Shown: positions 60,580 to 64,000 of the stretch, piece after piece
How positions within the stretch are numbered: position 1 is the stretch's first letter
Layout: each line of letters starts with the position of its first letter
Assembly (NCBI GenBank): GCA_000752215.1
Contig: CCFG01000017.1
Location: 434,001-498,000, forward strand
Origin: a bacterium MS4
GTDB lineage: Bacteria; Bacillota; Clostridia; Oscillospirales; Acutalibacteraceae
Direction: 5' to 3'
DNA length: 64,000 nucleotides
Program-made: the position numbers and the translations under genes
Notes under the pieces: generated by a model
What the model was told of the DNA's origin: nothing
Database searches by the model: none
Seen by the model: the letters and a program-made list of their open reading frames with translations, nothing else

Positions 60580-62436
60580 TCAAAAAGAAAAAATTTTAAT
60601 AAATTGGTCGTAAGAAGAGGAAGCAATCAGCTGGTTCACCCGTCTGATGTCCTTTACGCATCCGTACAGCTGCCGGAACATGGACGCGTTGGCGCTGTCG
60701 GCACTGTTGAAGCTGATAAAGAACAGCAGCTGAACGTTCTCCTCCCCCCACTTAATCGGCTGCTGTAAAATACCGATCCCCACCACGGAAGGCAAATCCC
60801 CCTGAAAGATGGTGTGCGGAACGGCCACCAGATTGCCGATGTCCGTGGAGGATTTCTTCTCCCTCATCTTAACGGAATCCAGCGTACTTTTTTGAATGAG
60901 GCCCATCGCCAGCATTCTTTTTCCAATTTCTTCAATCGCTTCTTCCCGCGTTTGCGCCTGAAGCCGGAAAAATGCTTCCGGGCGGAACATGGCGGCGAGG
61001 CTGGGCTTTTCTTCCCCGCTGTGATAGAGGGCGTCCTTGATTCGGACAATACAGTCGCTGCCCAGAAAATCCTCGATGACCACCAGCGGAATATCGCTGT
61101 GATAGCCGCCGATATCGACGGTGGAAATAACAATATCGGGATCGTGTGCGAGCGCGCTTTCCAGATAGTGGATCGGGTACACGCCGGCAATTTCAAGCTC
61201 CGGGATTTCCCTGCTGATCCGCTCGGTAATCAGCTGGCTTGTGCCGATTCCGTAGCTGCACAGAACGACTGCCTTTTTCCGGCTGTTCATTCTTTCATGG
61301 AACGCGCCGAAATGCATGGCAAGATACCCCAGTTCGTCTTCTCCTATGGTTACGCCGTACTCCTTTTCAATCTTCTGCGCCAGAAAGATCGCATAGTTCA
61401 TTTCAATCGGATACTTCTTTTTGATCTGGCTGAGCAAGGGATTTTTCACCGGAATCTGGCTCTCCATCCGCTCCAGAAGAATTTTGATGTGCACGGACAG
61501 GGATTCGATCACTTTTTCGTCGGCGGAATAATCGGAGCCGGAAATCAGGGAGATTTCCCTGATCCGGTCCTTCACAAAGTTGTGGATATGGTCTTCCACA
61601 TTCACCTTATCCGCTTCAAAGCTCTGGATCACGGGGCCGGAAAGCGCGGCAATATACTGAACTTCCTCGTCGTTCAGCGCAATGCCAAAGGACTTTGCAA
61701 GCGGGTCCATCATCTGACGGATCACCTGCAGGTGGTACCGGCGCACGTTTTTCGGCAGCGAAAGATCGGTCAGACGACAGCCCTGTCTTGCGCGGGAAAA
61801 GGAAACGGCGATGCGCATGGACAGGTTCTGAATATCCCTGTCCGCGGCGACGACATGAATCTTTTTTAAGTGCTCCAGCACGGTACCGTCGATCTGCTTA
61901 TACTCGTCTTCGCTCAGATTCGGCAGATTGACCTGAAAGCTGCTCTGCTCGTTGTTGAATCCGATATCCGTCAGCAGTGCGCGGATGTTGATTTCCCCGC
62001 CGTCTATCAGCAGTCCGTAATAGGGCTTTGAAGACAGCTCCAGACTGTATTTGTGAAGATAGTCCTTAATGGACGGCATCATCTTGTTTACGGTGGAAGG
62101 GCTTAAATGCACGCAGCCGGAAAGCGTTTCTATTGTGACGGGCTGTGACTGGATGATCGTCAGAAGAATGCTTCTGACACGTTCGGCGCTGTCTTCGTAG
62201 GATTCGCCGCTCAACAGCTTTTTCACCGCCCTGAGGTCGCCTTTCAGCTCGTAGCCCACGCCGCGCTTTGAAACGATTTCCAGCCCGTCTTCCTTGATTT
62301 CCTCATTGATGATTTCAACATACCGTTTGGCGGTACGGGAAGAAATATCGATCAGCTTGGCAATGTCCTCCGCCGTCAGGGGAGTCTGCGTCTCGCTGAG
62401 ATGTTGTATCAGTTTGATTTGAATTTTCGTCAGCAT
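60580..62436 (-). CDS. PRD-containing transcriptional activator (MtlR/LicR/FrvR type)
   Basis: 618 residues. Order of domains: N-terminal helix-turn-helix (LTAEDIAKLIDISSRTAKRY), a second HTH, two PRDs (about 190-400; His in YLAMHFGAFHERM), an EIIB-like domain with Cys in VLCSYGIGTSQL, and a C-terminal EIIA-like domain with His in LVAVPHTIF. Such activators are controlled by PTS phosphorylation and turn on the operon they head. It lies 12 bases before the IIA gene and is the first gene of the operon. A -10-like TATAAT lies upstream at 62478-62483 on the minus strand. Confidence 0.92.
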   Translation of the reverse strand: MLTKIQIKLIQHLSETQTPLTAEDIAKLIDISSRTAKRYVEIINEEIKEDGLEIVSKRGVGYELKGDLRAVKKLLSGESYEDSAERVRSILLTIIQSQPVTIETLSGCVHLSPSTVNKMMPSIKDYLHKYSLELSSKPYYGLLIDGGEINIRALLTDIGFNNEQSSFQVNLPNLSEDEYKQIDGTVLEHLKKIHVVAADRDIQNLSMRIAVSFSRARQGCRLTDLSLPKNVRRYHLQVIRQMMDPLAKSFGIALNDEEVQYIAALSGPVIQSFEADKVNVEDHIHNFVKDRIREISLISGSDYSADEKVIESLSVHIKILLERMESQIPVKNPLLSQIKKKYPIEMNYAIFLAQKIEKEYGVTIGEDELGYLAMHFGAFHERMNSRKKAVVLCSYGIGTSQLITERISREIPELEIAGVYPIHYLESALAHDPDIVISTVDIGGYHSDIPLVVIEDFLGSDCIVRIKDALYHSGEEKPSLAAMFRPEAFFRLQAQTREEAIEEIGKRMLAMGLIQKSTLDSVKMREKKSSTDIGNLVAVPHTIFQGDLPSVVGIGILQQPIKWGEENVQLLFFISFNSADSANASMFRQLYGCVKDIRRVNQLIASSSYDQFIKIFSF

Positions 62437-62823
62437 CCAATCACCTCGCTTTTATTTTGATCTTACCGGTCAATTCTATTATAACTTTTTATTCGGAAAT
62501 TTCCTTATAATCTTTGACATGGGATGGTGCCACTGAAAATAAATTACTGTCTATCTTGTATAACTTATGTGTCCGATTCTTGAATTTCGGCGGCCTCAAG
62601 GCTTTTTTTGCCTGTGTGCCATCCGACCGGAAGCAAGAAAAAAACAGAACCGTACAAGCAGGAATACGGAAGATATCATTCCATATAATAATATTTCAAC
62701 CTGTCCGTGCACGGAACGCGGCTTCGCCGGAAACAGCGGATATTGCATTTTATTGCGAGTATGATATCATAGTAATCAGTAAAAATCAGCGCCACGGCGT
62801 AAATCATCAAAGGGAGTATTTCT
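62437..62823. other. Divergent intergenic region between the PRD regulator and HPr genes
   Basis: 387 bases without a convincing gene; an open frame at 62514-62924 runs out of frame through the HPr gene and lacks a ribosome site. A possible plus-strand promoter for HPr is TTGCAT with TATCAT at 16 bases (about 62742-62769). A short hairpin GCCT/AGGC followed by seven T lies near 62593-62609. Confidence 0.4.
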
Positions 62824-63081
62824 ATGAAACAGTTTACTTATACCATTACGGATGCCGAGGGAATCCATGCCCGTCCGGCCGGGCTGCTTGTAAAAACAGC
62901 GGCGGCGTTTGCTTCGGACATTAAGGTCGTCAAGGACGGAAATGCAGCAAACGCCAAAAAGATTTTCGCAGTCATGGGCCTGGCCGCCAAAAAGGGCGAG
63001 ACGGTAACCGTTACTGCGGAAGGCAGCGACGAGGCAAAAGCCTTTGAAACGCTGCAGGCTTTCTTCAAGGCCAACTTATAA
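62824..63081 (+). CDS. HPr-family phosphocarrier with Lys at position 46
   Basis: 85 residues. GIHARPAGLLV places the phosphorylated His at residue 15 with Arg17, as in all active HPr proteins. At residue 46, where Bacillota HPr has the Ser that HPr kinase modifies, the sequence is NAKKIFAVMG, giving Lys46. The protein should therefore carry phosphate in the PTS but escape regulatory phosphorylation. It stands alone, divergent from the PTS operon, with AAAGGGAG before the ATG. It may be a dedicated HPr for that operon or the general one. Confidence 0.9.
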   Translation: MKQFTYTITDAEGIHARPAGLLVKTAAAFASDIKVVKDGNAANAKKIFAVMGLAAKKGETVTVTAEGSDEAKAFETLQAFFKANL

Positions 63082-63142
63082 GCCGTTTTTTCCGGAGCAG
63101 GAGAAACGGGCTCCGGAATTCTCACACGGCTGAAAAGCGGTC

Positions 63143-63177
63143 AAAAAAGCGCAGGGAATCATTTCCCTGCGCTTTTT
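63143..63177. terminator. Bidirectional terminator between HPr and MCP genes
   Basis: A perfect stem AAAAAGCGCAGGGAA/TTCCCTGCGCTTTTT with a TCAT loop and A/T runs on both sides. A smaller hairpin CCGGAGC/GCTCCGG lies at 63091-63115. Confidence 0.9.
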
Positions 63178-63214
63178 ATGTACAAATTGGTTTCAATATG
63201 GCCTTCCGTACCCG

Positions 63215-64000
63215 TCAGTTCGCTGTCTGCGGCCATTGATATTTATTTTCTGTCTCCTCTTCCGCTTCGGACTCCCGCTCAGGCTCGTCCCGGACTTCCG
63301 GTTCGGGGCCCTGCTCCGTCTCTTCCTTCAGTTTAAATCTTTTCACAAGAGTGTTCAATGCCTGCGCCTGTCCGGAAAGCTCCTCGCTTGCCGCGGCGCT
63401 TTCTTCCGCTGTAGCGGAATTGGTCTGAACGACGCCGGAAATCTGGTCAACGCCCCGCGTTACCTGAACGATGGCGCCGGACTGGAGATTGGATGCCTGC
63501 GAAATTTTTTCGACCGTTTCGGAAACGACCCGTGCTCCCTCCACTACCTGCAGAAGGGACTGCGCGGTTTGATCGGCAATTTTCGTTCCGTTTTCCACCT
63601 GGGTCATGGAATCCTCAATTAGGGCAGTGGTGTTTTTTGCCGCCGCCGCGCTTTTGCTGGCCAGATTCCGGACTTCGTCCGCCACAACGGCAAAGCCTTT
63701 GCCCGCCGCGCCCGCTCTGGCCGCTTCCACAGCCGCGTTCAGGGCGAGAATGTTTGTCTGGAACGCAATGTCCTCGATCGTTTTGATGATTCTACCGATT
63801 TTTCCGGAGGAATCGTTGATTTTGGACATGGCTGTTACCATTTCCGCCATATGGCGATTGCAGATTTCTATTTCCTCACGGACATGATCCACATTTTCGC
63901 TCGCAAGTCCGGCGTAATCGGCATTATTCCTGACATGAACGGAAATTTCCGTGATGGTTGCGGAAAGCTCCTCGACCGAGCTCGCCTGTTCGGTTGCCCC
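63215..64000 (-). CDS. Methyl-accepting chemotaxis protein, C-terminal part (cut by window edge)
   Basis: At least 261 residues in an open frame that continues past the right edge. It holds the cytoplasmic signalling coiled coil with the tip [20 protein letters not shown] and the methylation-type helices ([18 protein letters not shown] at the edge, [19 protein letters not shown] near the end). It closes with an acidic tail of about 35 residues rich in Glu and Pro. The sensor part is outside the window. It is similar in its tip to the MCP at 39431-41473. Confidence 0.92.
   Translation of the reverse strand, partial: GATEQASSVEELSATITEISVHVRNNADYAGLASENVDHVREEIEICNRHMAEMVTAMSKINDSSGKIGRIIKTIEDIAFQTNILALNAAVEAARAGAAGKGFAVVADEVRNLASKSAAAAKNTTALIEDSMTQVENGTKIADQTAQSLLQVVEGARVVSETVEKISQASNLQSGAIVQVTRGVDQISGVVQTNSATAEESAAASEELSGQAQALNTLVKRFKLKEETEQGPEPEVRDEPERESEAEEETENKYQWPQTAN

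Noticed and set aside
60814-61869. 351-residue open frame opposite the PRD regulator
   Set aside because: Antisense shadow; the minus-strand frame carries complete PRD, EIIB-like and EIIA-like motifs.
62514-62924. 136-residue open frame upstream of and across HPr
   Set aside because: It overlaps HPr in another frame, has no ribosome site and no domain-like sequence.

Overview
The window reads as a motile, low-to-mid GC Bacillota chromosome, most likely class Clostridia (perhaps Oscillospirales, low confidence). The reasons are strong AGGAGG ribosome sites, frequent TTG/GTG starts, HPr plus PRD-type PTS control, DUF3842 and DUF4183 proteins, MCP receptors and a legionaminic-acid/Maf glycosylation locus. 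No rRNA, tRNA, CRISPR array, transposon or phage gene was seen. Layout: (1) 1-10.7 kb, catabolic module 1: end of a GntR regulator, DapA-like aldolase, GldA-like dehydrogenase, GntR regulator, a complete Liv-type ABC importer, FAH-family hydrolase, a second GntR and a cupin. Three transcription units share the same promoter-operator design. (2) 10.8-28.7 kb: a methyltransferase, then a long minus-strand operon (legB, legC, neuC, FemAB-like transferase, neuB, two Gfo/Idh/MocA oxidoreductases, neuA, PtmE-like nucleotidyltransferase, two small helical proteins, Maf glycosyltransferase, TPR protein, glycosyltransferase-TPR protein) that should make and transfer a legionaminic-acid-like sugar. Genes for DUF4183 surface-type proteins flank it on both sides. 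(3) 28.7-38.7 kb: two TauE/SafE permeases around a DUF3842 gene, a GntR/UTRA regulator, and a NitT/TauT-type ABC importer with two different permeases and two different ATPases, behind a LarA-family protein and a beta-hydroxyacid dehydrogenase. The gene set points to uptake and processing of an organosulfonate or other small hydroxy acid (inference). (4) 38.7-41.5 kb: a regulatory intergenic stretch with a perfect 48-bp palindrome and a sigma-D-like -10 box, then an MCP preceded by a possible 12-residue leader peptide. (5) 41.5-52.4 kb, catabolic module 2: PfkB kinase, DapA-like aldolase, GntR, LarA-family protein, a second complete Liv importer, a second GldA-like dehydrogenase (about half identical to the first, alignable without gaps) and another GntR. 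Three starts in this module carry nearly the same AT-rich palindrome. (6) 52.7-54.0 kb: an unrecognised gene with a MerR-type regulator. (7) 54-62.4 kb: a minus-strand PTS-peptidase operon resembling the E. coli fry/frv loci (PRD regulator, IIA, IIB, IIC, M24 and M42 peptidases, MalY-type C-S lyase, ManA). (8) 62.8-64 kb: an HPr with Lys at position 46, and the C-terminal part of another MCP. The most notable items are the asymmetric ATPase pair of the NitT/TauT importer, the two paralogous Liv/GldA/DapA modules with private operators, the glycosylation locus with a FemAB-like enzyme and flanking DUF4183 genes, the PTS-peptidase operon with a C-S lyase and ManA, and the K46 HPr.
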